From Leeuwenhoekiella parthenopeia (GTDB lineage Bacteria > Bacteroidota > Bacteroidia > Flavobacteriales > Flavobacteriaceae), in contig NZ_JAJGMW010000015.1 in assembly GCF_020782115.1 (NCBI RefSeq), positions 1-64,000 of the forward strand: a stretch of 64,000 bases of DNA, in the 5' to 3' direction. Shown in pieces: positions 45,046-53,198 of the stretch. Both the position numbers and the translations under genes were made by a program. Position 1 is the stretch's first letter; each line of letters begins with the position of its first letter. The notes under the pieces are model-generated. The model searched no databases. It had not been told where the DNA came from and worked only from the letters and a program-made list of their open reading frames with translations.

Positions 45046-45261
45046 ATGATGAAGCGTTTCGTTCTCACTTTAGTCTTTTTAATAGTAAGCTTTGCAATGC
45101 AGGCACAGTGTGCCATGTGTCGTGCAGTACTGGAAAGCGAGACCGATAACAGCATGGCCGAAGGGGTTAACAACGGCATTGTTTATTTAGCGGCAATTCC
45201 ATACCTGCTTATGGGCGGTTTGATTTGGTTTATTTACAGAAGCCGCCGAAAATCTCCTTAG
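45046..45261 (+). CDS. Small CxxC membrane protein, 71 aa
   Basis: I do not recognise a named family. The 71-residue protein has a signal peptide ending near AMQA at residue 20. The mature N-terminus then begins QCAMCRAVLES, with a CxxC pair at 22 and 25. After a short polar region, one transmembrane helix (about 44-64) is followed by the basic tail RSRRKSP. The CxxC would sit outside the membrane within about 20 residues of the helix, a layout suited to copper or disulfide handling. It starts 7 bases after DUF420 and ends the oxidase-assembly unit. The ATG pair at 45046/45049 leaves the exact start open by one codon. Confidence 0.75.
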   Translation: MMKRFVLTLVFLIVSFAMQAQCAMCRAVLESETDNSMAEGVNNGIVYLAAIPYLLMGGLIWFIYRSRRKSP

Positions 45262-45314
45262 ATCAAGCGGCTGGTTTAGACTTCCCGGAGAGCTCTTCTT
45301 ATTTCGAAAGTCCC

Positions 45315-45351
45315 TAAATGTTAATTTATTCTGTTTTAAATGTAACATTTA
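45315..45351. promoter_or_regulatory. Possible operator upstream of the efflux operon
   Basis: In the 159-base gap before the ABC ATPase gene, TAAATGT occurs at 45315 and again at 45337, 22 bases apart, which is about two helical turns. The second copy is part of the dyad TAAATG-TAA-CATTTA (45337-45351). The 11-mer ATGTAACATTT from it recurs once more in the same operon, at 49841-49851. A regulator-binding role is inference. Confidence 0.35.
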
Positions 45352-45420
45352 CAGCTTTTGATAGTCTATTTAAGGGCTAACGCTATAATTTTCAGGCCTC
45401 CTGTACTCTAGACCATCATT

Positions 45421-46122
45421 ATGATTGCGATAAAAGACCTTCACAAGTCCTATACAATGGGTTCGAACTCCCTGCACGTGCTTAAAGGAATCAACTTTAG
45501 TGTTGAGGAAGGTGAGTTGGTGAGTATTATGGGTTCTTCAGGTTCCGGTAAATCTACGCTGCTTAATATTTTGGGCATGCTTGATGAGGCCGATTCGGGT
45601 ACCTATACCCTTGACGGCACTCCCATTAAGAATTTAAACGAAAAAATTGCTGCACGCTATCGCAACAAGTTCCTGGGGTTTATTTTTCAGTCTTTCAATC
45701 TTATCAATTATAAAAGTGCTTTAGATAATGTAGGCATGCCTTTGTACTATCAGGGGATGAAACGCGCTGAGCGAACCGATAAAGCGATGGCTTACCTCGA
45801 AAAAGTAGGTTTGGCAAACTGGGCACATCATATGCCCAATGAACTTTCCGGAGGGCAAAAGCAACGTGTGGCAATCGCCAGAGCTTTAGCTTCAGATCCT
45901 AAAGTACTCCTTGCCGATGAGCCTACCGGTGCTTTGGACACCAAAACCAGTTATGAAGTCATGGAGCTCATTCAGGGAATTAATGACGAGGGAAAAACCA
46001 TTCTTGTGGTTACTCACGAAGATGATATAGCCCACATGACCAAACGTATCGTAAACCTGAAAGATGGCTTGATTATAGACGATACAAAAATCAATCAGGT
46101 AAGAGCGGCGTCTCATGTTTAG
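45421..46122 (+). CDS. MacB-type ABC transporter ATPase
   Basis: This is the ATP-binding subunit of a LolD/MacB-family exporter. The 233-residue product has Walker A GSSGSGKST at about 39-47, the Q-loop FIFQSFNLINYKSALDN, signature LSGGQKQRVAIARAL at about 142-156, and Walker B LLADEPTGALD at about 161-171 with the switch His in VVTHE. It is a stand-alone ATPase; in E. coli MacB the ATPase is fused to the permease. The permease gene overlaps it by 8 bases. Together with two permeases, two adaptors and a TolC-like protein it should form a tripartite pump. Confidence 0.95.
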   Translation: MIAIKDLHKSYTMGSNSLHVLKGINFSVEEGELVSIMGSSGSGKSTLLNILGMLDEADSGTYTLDGTPIKNLNEKIAARYRNKFLGFIFQSFNLINYKSALDNVGMPLYYQGMKRAERTDKAMAYLEKVGLANWAHHMPNELSGGQKQRVAIARALASDPKVLLADEPTGALDTKTSYEVMELIQGINDEGKTILVVTHEDDIAHMTKRIVNLKDGLIIDDTKINQVRAASHV

Positions 46123-47359
46123 TCTGGAGCGCTGGCAGGAGATTTTTGAAACCATCCGGAAAAATAAGCTCCGAACGTTTCTCACAGGCTTATCGGTAGC
46201 CTCAGGAATTTTTATTTTGGTGATTCTTCTCGCGCTGGGTCAGGGCATGCAAAATGGTATTGCAAAAGAGTTTGAGCGCGATGCCACAAACCGAATTTCA
46301 GTCTATACTGGTGTAACTTCTGTAGGTTACAAAGGCCTCAATCCCGGTCGTTTTATAGAGATGACCAATGCCGATTACAACTATCTGATCGAAAAATACG
46401 AGGACAACCTTGAATTTAAATCTGCTGTTTACCGCATCTGGAGCGGTATTTTAACCTACGGTAAAGAGTCTGGCAGCTATAGGGTAGAAGGAGTGTATCC
46501 TGACTATCAGTTTCTGGAAAACGAAAGTCTGGTGAGTGGTCGCTACATCAATTATTCTGATCAGGAAGACAAAACCAAGGTTGTGGTCATCGGCAATAAA
46601 GTAAAACAGGATTTGTTTGGTGACACAGATGCTCTCGGCAAACTGGTTCAGGTAAATGGTATAAATTTTTATGTGGTGGGTGTTTACAGTGATCCCGGTG
46701 GTGAGCGCGAAGAGACCCGGGTTTTTGTTCCTATTTCTACCTCGCAGCGCGTATTTGGTGGTGCAGACAAAGTGCGTAATCTGGGCTTTACGTTAAAACC
46801 AAAAGCAAATTTTGAAGCAACACTGGCCCAGTCTATCAATTTCTCCAATGAGATTGAAGCTTTCCTTAAAGAACGGCATCTCGTGGCTCCCGATGATACC
46901 AGTGCAATCAATATCAATAACACCCTTGAAGACGCAAAGCGGTTTTACGATCTTATAGGTATGATTAAGCTCTTCTTTTGGATTGTGGGAATATTTACCA
47001 TCATCGCCGGTGTGGTAGGCGTAAGTAATATTATGCTCATTATTGTGAAAGAACGCACAAAAGAAATAGGGATACGTAAAGCTCTGGGTGCAGAACCCTG
47101 GTCTATTGTGAGCATGATTTTGCACGAGTCGATCTTTGTGACTGCAATTGCCGGCTTCTCGGGCCTGCTTTTTAGTATGGGACTACTGGAGTTGATTGGC
47201 CCCAATCTCCAGATGGATTATATACGAAACCCCACCGTAAACTTTAATGTGGCCATAACGACCGTTTTTATACTGGTGCTGGCCGGTGCGCTGGCCGGTT
47301 TTGTACCTGCCTGGAGAGCCGCCCGTATCAAACCTATTGCTGCCCTGCGCGAAGAATAA
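46115..47359 (+). CDS. MacB-type ABC permease, copy 1
   Basis: The 414-residue permease has the MacB/FtsX topology: one helix near the N-terminus (about 20-42, FILVILLALGQGM), a large periplasmic domain (about 45-285), and three C-terminal helices (about 293-318, 338-362 and 376-402). The coupling region GVSNIMLIIVKERTKEIGIR precedes the third helix, and PAWRAARIKPIAALRE closes the protein. It overlaps the ATPase gene by 8 bases and is followed 25 bases later by a second permease of the same type. Copies 1 and 2 probably pair as a heterodimer. The substrate is unknown. Confidence 0.94.
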   Translation: MFSLERWQEIFETIRKNKLRTFLTGLSVASGIFILVILLALGQGMQNGIAKEFERDATNRISVYTGVTSVGYKGLNPGRFIEMTNADYNYLIEKYEDNLEFKSAVYRIWSGILTYGKESGSYRVEGVYPDYQFLENESLVSGRYINYSDQEDKTKVVVIGNKVKQDLFGDTDALGKLVQVNGINFYVVGVYSDPGGEREETRVFVPISTSQRVFGGADKVRNLGFTLKPKANFEATLAQSINFSNEIEAFLKERHLVAPDDTSAININNTLEDAKRFYDLIGMIKLFFWIVGIFTIIAGVVGVSNIMLIIVKERTKEIGIRKALGAEPWSIVSMILHESIFVTAIAGFSGLLFSMGLLELIGPNLQMDYIRNPTVNFNVAITTVFILVLAGALAGFVPAWRAARIKPIAALREE

Positions 47360-47384
47360 ATGATAAAAGTTAACCCGTTGACCT

Positions 47385-48644
47385 ATGTTTAGTAAAGACA
47401 GTTGGGATGAGATTATAGAAGCCTTAAGCCGCAACTGGTTTAGAACGGCCCTTACTGCTTTTGGGGTTTTGTGGGGAATTTTCATTCTGGTAATCCTTCT
47501 TGCTGCGGGTAAGGGGCTTGAGAATGGGGTGAAAAAAGATTTTGGGAACATAGCAACCAACAGTATGTTTATGTGGACGCAAACCATCTCTAAACCCTAC
47601 AAAGGACTTCCTAAGGGACGCCGCTTCAGCTATGATCTTGATGATGTTGCTGCTATTAAGCAAAGTATGCCTGAGCTGCGCTTTGTATCGCCGCGTAACC
47701 AGCTGGGAGGTTTTGGCGGAGCCAATAATGTGGTACGCGGAATCAATACCGGTGCTTTTAATGTTTATGGAGATTATCCCGAGTATATAGAGCAGCAGCC
47801 TATGTATATCACTTCCGGGCGTTTCCTGAATTACGGGGATATTGAAGCCAGGCGAAAAGTTGCCGTAATAGGCGAAGGCGTGCGCAATGCCCTTTACGAT
47901 AAGGGAGAAGATTTTATAGGGACTTACATCAAAATCAACGGCGTGAATTTTATGGTTGTAGGGACTTATGCGGTTGTCGCAAGTAATGGAGATTCTGAAG
48001 AAGAGCAAAAGCAGATTTATGTTCCTTTTACTGCTTTTTCCCAGGCGTTTAATATGGGTAACGACGTGGGCTGGATGGCGATCACTGCAAAAGACGGCTA
48101 TTCGATTACCCAATTAAAAACGAAGGTGTTTGACATTATAAAAACCCGTCATAGCATTCATCCCGAGGATGATCGTGCCATTGGAAACTTTGATCTTTAC
48201 GAGCAATACCAAAAAGTAGACGGTCTTTTTATAGCTCTAAAAGCGGTAGCCTATTTTGTGGGTATTTTAGTATTGCTTTCGGGAATAATTGGTATCAGCA
48301 ATATTATGCTGATTGTCGTAAAAGAGCGTACCAAAGAGATTGGTATACGCCGTGCACTGGGCGCAAGTCCCTGGTCAATACGCAGTCAGATTCTTACCGA
48401 ATCGGTTTTTTTAACCCTGATATCGGGGATGGCCGGTATTTCTCTGGGAGCTTTGGTGATCTATGTTTTAAACAAAATTCTCGATGCCAACGGTCCGGTA
48501 GAAATGTTTTCAAATCCCAGCGTGGATTTATCAACCATATTAATCGCCTTATTCATTCTTATATCTTCGGGCCTTTTAGCCGGATTTATACCTGCTCAAA
48601 ACGCTATTAAAGTTAAACCCATAGACGCATTGCGCGACGAGTAA
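47385..48644 (+). CDS. MacB-type ABC permease, copy 2
   Basis: This 419-residue paralogue of the preceding permease has the same topology: a first helix near residues 20-42 (FILVILLAAGKGL), a periplasmic domain, and three C-terminal helices with GISNIMLIVVKERTKEIGIR and PAQNAIKVKPIDALRDE. The two sequences are alike at both ends but their periplasmic domains differ, consistent with a heterodimeric pump whose halves contact different faces of the adaptor or substrate. It lies 25 bases after copy 1 and 27 before the first adaptor. Large antisense frames inside it are not credible genes. Confidence 0.94.
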   Translation: MFSKDSWDEIIEALSRNWFRTALTAFGVLWGIFILVILLAAGKGLENGVKKDFGNIATNSMFMWTQTISKPYKGLPKGRRFSYDLDDVAAIKQSMPELRFVSPRNQLGGFGGANNVVRGINTGAFNVYGDYPEYIEQQPMYITSGRFLNYGDIEARRKVAVIGEGVRNALYDKGEDFIGTYIKINGVNFMVVGTYAVVASNGDSEEEQKQIYVPFTAFSQAFNMGNDVGWMAITAKDGYSITQLKTKVFDIIKTRHSIHPEDDRAIGNFDLYEQYQKVDGLFIALKAVAYFVGILVLLSGIIGISNIMLIVVKERTKEIGIRRALGASPWSIRSQILTESVFLTLISGMAGISLGALVIYVLNKILDANGPVEMFSNPSVDLSTILIALFILISSGLLAGFIPAQNAIKVKPIDALRDE

Positions 48645-48671
48645 AACATCAATAAAAAACGACTCTATTTT

Positions 48672-49823
48672 ATGAAAAAATCTGTTACTATCATTATTCT
48701 GGTTGTCATAGGCCTCGTGTTTGTAGGCTCTCTGTATTATTTCTACCAGAAAAACCAGGAAGATCCTGTTGTGTATAAAACCGAGAAGCCTTCCCGACAA
48801 ACCATAATTAAAAAAACAGTGGCTACGGGGAGTATTGTACCTAATGAAGAGATTTTGATTAAGCCCAATATTTCGGGTATTATCGCCGAGATTTATGTGG
48901 AAGCAGGTCAGATCGTCAAGCAGGGAGATATGATAGCGAGAATTGATGTGGTGCCCAATGTGTCTTCTTTGGTCAGTGCCAAAAATAACATTCAAAGTGC
49001 TCGTAATCAACTGGAGACTGCCAAGCTGGCTTATGAAAATCAGAAAAGCATATTCAGCAGACAGAGTTCGCTGTATGAGCGTGGGGTAATTTCGGCAAAT
49101 GAATTTGACATTAATAAACGGGAATACGACAGGGCTGTGCAGGAATGGAGACAGCAGCAAGTGAGCCTCAACTCTGCGGTGCAGAACTATGATATCGTGC
49201 GTACGGGTACTACTGCCGGTTTGGGCAACGCTGCCACCACTCAGGTCAAGGCGACCATCGACGGGATGGTTTTGGAAATCCCCGTAAAGGAAGGCAATCA
49301 GGTTATTGAAGCCAATAACTTTAATGATGGTACTACAATCGCGGCTCTGGCTAATGTAAATGATATGATTTTTGAAGGCAAGGTAGACGAGAGTGAGGTA
49401 GGTAAAATTACCGAAGGGCTTCCGCTTAAGATTACTGTTGGAGCCATTGAAGATAAAAGTTTTGATGCCACACTTGATTATATCGCACCAAAGGGAATCG
49501 CAGAAAATGGTGCCATTCAATTTGAGATCAAAGGAACTTTGGCAAAAGTAGATTCGACATTTATACGTGCCGGTCTTAGTGCTAATGCATCTATTATTTT
49601 AGAAGAAGCTACAGATGTACTTGCGGTTAAAGAAGCGCTTATTCAATATGATACAAAAACCCAGCAACCCTTTGTTGAAGTTGCCGTGGGCGATCAGCAG
49701 TTTGAAAGACGCGATGTAAAACTGGGTGTGAGTGATGGTATTTACGTGGAAATCCTTGAAGGAGTAAAGCCTGAAGACGAAATTAAAGTCTGGAATGCAA
49801 CCGTACCGGTTCAATCCTTTTAA
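48672..49823 (+). CDS. Periplasmic adaptor (HlyD/RND-type), copy 1
   Basis: The 383-residue membrane fusion protein has an N-terminal anchor helix (about 4-24), a lipoyl/barrel-sandwich half (IIAEIYVEAGQIVKQGDMIA near 74-93), a coiled-coil hairpin (about 100-190, rich in Ala, Gln and Asn), the second lipoyl half (TIDGMVLEIPVKEGNQVI near 195-212), and beta-barrel and membrane-proximal domains. Such adaptors link an inner-membrane pump to a TolC-type channel. It lies before the tolC-like gene, and a second adaptor lies after it. Both could belong to the same pump, or each could favour one permease. Confidence 0.92.
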   Translation: MKKSVTIIILVVIGLVFVGSLYYFYQKNQEDPVVYKTEKPSRQTIIKKTVATGSIVPNEEILIKPNISGIIAEIYVEAGQIVKQGDMIARIDVVPNVSSLVSAKNNIQSARNQLETAKLAYENQKSIFSRQSSLYERGVISANEFDINKREYDRAVQEWRQQQVSLNSAVQNYDIVRTGTTAGLGNAATTQVKATIDGMVLEIPVKEGNQVIEANNFNDGTTIAALANVNDMIFEGKVDESEVGKITEGLPLKITVGAIEDKSFDATLDYIAPKGIAENGAIQFEIKGTLAKVDSTFIRAGLSANASIILEEATDVLAVKEALIQYDTKTQQPFVEVAVGDQQFERRDVKLGVSDGIYVEILEGVKPEDEIKVWNATVPVQSF

Positions 49824-49835
49824 ACCAAATTAAAA

Positions 49836-49856
49836 ATCAGATGTAACATTTCTGAT
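49836..49856. promoter_or_regulatory. Dyad between adaptor 1 and the TolC-like gene
   Basis: ATCAGA at 49836-49841 and TCTGAT at 49851-49856 form an inverted repeat around TGTAACATT. The 11-mer ATGTAACATTT at 49841-49851 is identical to one upstream of the ABC ATPase gene (45340-45350). It could be an internal operator, or a weak hairpin in the message. Confidence 0.35.
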
Positions 49857-49888
49857 CAAACAACTACTTATCAAACAGAATTTCAATT

Positions 49889-51214
49889 ATGAAGAATTAT
49901 TTATTCATTTTTCTTTTGGTTTTTGCGGGGGTATCCGGTTTTGCTCAGCAAAAGTGGACCCTGCAGGAATGCATACAGCGGGCACTTGACGAAAACATTC
50001 AAATACGCCAGGCAGAGCTTGATCTGGAAGGTGCTGCGATTGATCGTTCAGACGCGATTGGTAACTTTTTGCCCAGTTTCAACGCCAACAGCTCAGTGTC
50101 TAAAAATACCGGTTTGAACTTTGACCCTACAAGTAACCTGGCTACAACAACCCAGTTTTTATCTGCCAGTGGAGGTATTAATGCGGGCTATACCTTGTTT
50201 GACGGTCTACGTAACTTTAAACAGATACAGCGTGCCAAGCTTACAGCACTTTCTGCACAATATGGGCTTGAAAAGCTGCAGGATGATATTGCCCTTACCG
50301 TTGCTAATGGCTATTTGCAGGTAATACTGAATAAGGAAAACCTAAAAGTACTGCGTTCCCAAAATGAAGTGACCCGGCGTCAGATTGAGCAAACTCGTGA
50401 ATTAGTTGATGGTGGGGTTTCACCACGGGGAGATTTGCTTGAGGTGCAGGCACAAAATGCTACTGAGATTCAAAATATTACCGCTGCTGAAAATGCGGTG
50501 CAGATTTCACTTATTAGCCTTGCGCAAACCTTACTGATCAGAGATTATAAAACTTTTGACATCGCAGAGGGTGATTTTAATATTTATGGAGAAGAGATTT
50601 TAGCACTAAGTCCCGAGAAGATAACAGAGTCTGCAAAAGAGGAACGTTATGAAGTGCGCATTGCAGAAAATAATCTTGATCTTGCCGAAAAGGATGTCGA
50701 GATTGCTAAAGGTGCAAAATTGCCCACTTTAGATGCCTTTTTTGGATATAGCACAAGGTATTCTGAACAGGATATTCAAAACACCTTTCAGGAGCAGTTG
50801 TATCTTAATGACGGTATATCTTATGGCTTACGCCTTAACATACCTATTCTAAACGGTTTTCAGGCGCGCAACAATGTTCAGCGGAATAAGATTGCGGCAG
50901 AGCGTGCGGCAATCAATTTAGAACAGGCACAGCTTGACCTGGAGTCTAACGTGTACCAGGCTTATCTCGACGCTCAGGGTGCTTTAAAAACCTTTGAGGC
51001 TGCTGAATCAGCTGTAGAATCTCAAGAACTGGCCTATTCCTACGCAAAAGACCGCTACGATGTAGGTTTGATAAATGCCTTTGATTTCAGCCAGTCAAAA
51101 CAGCGCTATGACAATGCGCAAATAGACCTAAACAGGGCTAAGTACGATTACATATTTAAACTAAAAGTTTTAGAACTTTATTTTGGTGTACCTGTAGATC
51201 AATTGAAGTTTTAA
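49889..51214 (+). CDS. TolC-family outer-membrane efflux channel
   Basis: The 441-residue product has a signal peptide (about 1-19, ending GFAQ) and two homologous TolC halves built of long helices, with the typical start WTLQECIQRALDENIQIRQAELD and the repeated pattern NLDLAEKDVEIAKGAKLPTL (about 258-277) at the second half. Short strand pairs at SSVSKNTGLNFDPTSN and the corresponding second-half region would form the 12-strand barrel. TolC trimers span the outer membrane and periplasm. It lies between the two adaptor genes of the pump. Its length and helix content are normal for the family. Confidence 0.94.
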   Translation: MKNYLFIFLLVFAGVSGFAQQKWTLQECIQRALDENIQIRQAELDLEGAAIDRSDAIGNFLPSFNANSSVSKNTGLNFDPTSNLATTTQFLSASGGINAGYTLFDGLRNFKQIQRAKLTALSAQYGLEKLQDDIALTVANGYLQVILNKENLKVLRSQNEVTRRQIEQTRELVDGGVSPRGDLLEVQAQNATEIQNITAAENAVQISLISLAQTLLIRDYKTFDIAEGDFNIYGEEILALSPEKITESAKEERYEVRIAENNLDLAEKDVEIAKGAKLPTLDAFFGYSTRYSEQDIQNTFQEQLYLNDGISYGLRLNIPILNGFQARNNVQRNKIAAERAAINLEQAQLDLESNVYQAYLDAQGALKTFEAAESAVESQELAYSYAKDRYDVGLINAFDFSQSKQRYDNAQIDLNRAKYDYIFKLKVLELYFGVPVDQLKF

Positions 51215-51245
51215 TACTGAAACTATTGATTTTAGTAACTAAACG

Positions 51246-52511
51246 ATGAAAAAAAAGACCTTACTCATTATTCTTGCTGTTATTGTTGTTCTGATTTTAG
51301 CACTTATTGGTGCTAAAAAAGCAGGGCTTTTCGGCAAATCGGGAAATTTTAAACCGGTTGAAGTTCAGGAAATCGTGCTTGAAGATGTGGTCGAAACTGT
51401 AGCGGCTACCGGAAAAATTCAGCCCGAAGTAGAGGTTAAAATCTCTTCTGAAGTTTCCGGCGAGATTATAGAGCTACCCGTGGTTGAAGGCCAGCAGGTT
51501 GAGAAAGGTGATTTGTTGGTGCGTATAAACCCAGATTTGATTCAGTCTGCATTAACGCAGGCACAGGCTTCGTTGCAAAATATACGGGCAAATCTGGCTC
51601 AGGCTGAAGCTACCCTGAAGAATGCAAAAGCTAATTATGAGCGTAACAAAACCCTTTTTGAGAAAGGGGTGATTTCAAAATCAGCCTGGGATCAGTCGGT
51701 CTCAGATTATGAGGTGGCACAGGCTAATGTAAAGTCTGCCTATTACAGCGTGCAAAGTGCAGCAGCAAACGTGAACCAGTCGCGTGATAACTTATCGCGT
51801 ACCACTATATATGCGCCTATAAGCGGAACCATATCCAGGCTTGATGTTGAACTGGGCGAGCGCGTGGTAGGTACCCAGCAAATGGCCGGTACCGAAATTA
51901 TGCGGGTTGCAGACCTGGGTAATATGGAGGTTGAGGTTGATGTAAACGAAAATGACATTGTTAAAATCAATATTGGTGATTCTACCCGCGTTGAGGTTGA
52001 TGCGTACCTCAAAAAGATTTTTAAAGGTGAAGTAACCGAAATAGCTAACTCTGCGGAAAGTAATCTGACTGCAGACCAGGTTACCAATTTTAAAGTAAAA
52101 GTGCGCATTCTTGAAGAATCGTATAAGGATCTGCTCGAAGGTCAGTCTGAAAGTTATTCGCCCTTTAGACCGGGAATGACCGCAACGGTTGACATCATTA
52201 CCAAAAGTGTGAAGAATGCCGTGGCTGTTCCTATTAGTGCGGTGGTAATCAAGAGCGATACCACGCAGACCAGTGCTGCCTTTGGTGAAAATCAATATGA
52301 AGCCGTGTTTGTTAAGCAGGGAGATAAGGCGGTACTTAAGCGTATTACCACCGGTATTCAGGATGATTCCGATATCGTGATTACTTCAGGTTTAGAAACC
52401 GGGGAAACCGTAATTACAGGGCCGTACAACACGGTGACCAAATTACTTAAGGACGGAGATCTGGTGGAGGTTAAAAAAGATGCTAAATTTGAGCCTTCAG
52501 AAGAAGACTAG
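51246..52511 (+). CDS. Periplasmic adaptor (MacA-like), copy 2
   Basis: The 421-residue membrane fusion protein has an N-terminal anchor helix (about 4-22), the lipoyl halves ISSEVSGEIIELPVVEGQQV (about 65-84) and TIYAPISGTISRLDVELGER (about 193-212), and a coiled-coil hairpin rich in Ala, Asn and Gln between them. A beta-barrel domain follows, and the C-terminus is acidic and Lys-rich. It resembles MacA more closely than copy 1. It lies 31 bases after the TolC-like gene and only 3 bases before tsaB. A pump with two different adaptors beside two different permeases suggests a mixed hexamer, which is inference. Confidence 0.92.
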   Translation: MKKKTLLIILAVIVVLILALIGAKKAGLFGKSGNFKPVEVQEIVLEDVVETVAATGKIQPEVEVKISSEVSGEIIELPVVEGQQVEKGDLLVRINPDLIQSALTQAQASLQNIRANLAQAEATLKNAKANYERNKTLFEKGVISKSAWDQSVSDYEVAQANVKSAYYSVQSAAANVNQSRDNLSRTTIYAPISGTISRLDVELGERVVGTQQMAGTEIMRVADLGNMEVEVDVNENDIVKINIGDSTRVEVDAYLKKIFKGEVTEIANSAESNLTADQVTNFKVKVRILEESYKDLLEGQSESYSPFRPGMTATVDIITKSVKNAVAVPISAVVIKSDTTQTSAAFGENQYEAVFVKQGDKAVLKRITTGIQDDSDIVITSGLETGETVITGPYNTVTKLLKDGDLVEVKKDAKFEPSEED

Positions 52512-52514
52512 ATT

Positions 52515-53195
52515 ATGGCAATCCTTTTAGGTATAGAAACCACCACGACCAATTGTTCTGTAGCACTGTCAAAAGATGATGTGATTTTGGCTTTTAAAGA
52601 AGATATGGGCCTCGATTATTCACACGCCGAGCGCTTGCATCTCTACATCGCAGAAGTACTGCAGGAGGCTAATATTCCTAAATCGGAAATCGATGCAGTT
52701 GCCGTAAGCAAAGGGCCTGGATCTTATACCGGTCTGCGAATAGGCGTAAGTGCTGCAAAGGGTTTATGCTACGCCCTGAATGTTCCTTTAATTGCCACAA
52801 ATACACTTAAAGCGCTTGCGATACAGGCCAACCAGTCTGGTGATGAGTTTAAGTATATTATTCCTGTGCTGGATGCCCGGCGTATGGAGGTCTACAGCGC
52901 GGTTTTTAACCCGGTTTTTGATGAAATACGAAGTATTGAAGCTCAAATTGTAGAAGAAAGCTCTTTTCTTAACTATCTCGATTCCGGTAAGGTCTTGTTT
53001 ATAGGAAATGGTGCAGCAAAGCTGAAAGACCTGATTAAACATCCCAACGCCCGTTTTAATGATAAGGCTCTGCCTTCTGCCCGGGAAATGATGCCTTTGG
53101 CTTTAGCCAAATATAAAATAAGCGACACCGAAGATGTCGCTTATTTCGAGCCTTTTTATCTCAAAGACTTTTTTGTTACTTCAAAAAAGAAGTGA
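52515..53195 (+). CDS. tsaB: tRNA threonylcarbamoyladenosine biosynthesis protein TsaB
   Basis: TsaB is the inactive paralogue of TsaD that scaffolds TsaD and TsaE during synthesis of t6A at position 37 of ANN-decoding tRNAs. The 226-residue product has the ASKHA-fold start LLGIETTTTNCSVAL and the conserved SKGPGSYTGLRIGVSAAKGL region (about 68-87). It starts 3 bases after the second adaptor gene, although no functional link to efflux is evident. A 12-bp perfect inverted repeat lies inside its last codons (53116-53146). It ends 3 bases from the stop of the convergent MscS gene. Confidence 0.95.
   Translation: MAILLGIETTTTNCSVALSKDDVILAFKEDMGLDYSHAERLHLYIAEVLQEANIPKSEIDAVAVSKGPGSYTGLRIGVSAAKGLCYALNVPLIATNTLKALAIQANQSGDEFKYIIPVLDARRMEVYSAVFNPVFDEIRSIEAQIVEESSFLNYLDSGKVLFIGNGAAKLKDLIKHPNARFNDKALPSAREMMPLALAKYKISDTEDVAYFEPFYLKDFFVTSKKK
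53116..53146. terminator. Inverted repeat inside the tsaB 3' end, possible bidirectional terminator
   Basis: AAATAAGCGACA at 53116-53127 pairs perfectly with TGTCGCTTATTT at 53135-53146 around a 7-base loop. The repeat lies within tsaB coding sequence, about 50 bases before the stop, and the convergent MscS stop is at 53199. The flanks are AT-rich but have no long T-run. It could end the MscS transcript within tsaB; in the forward direction it is followed by CGAGCCTTTTT. Confidence 0.5.
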
Positions 53196-53198
53196 TAT

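Noticed and set aside
47424-48113. 229-codon minus-strand frame antisense to permease 2
   Set aside because: It is a shadow of a clearly conserved permease gene, with no plausible domain.
48576-49520. 314-codon minus-strand frame antisense to permease 2 and adaptor 1
   Set aside because: It spans the end of one conserved gene and most of another, and has the Asn/His/Ile-rich composition of an antisense shadow.
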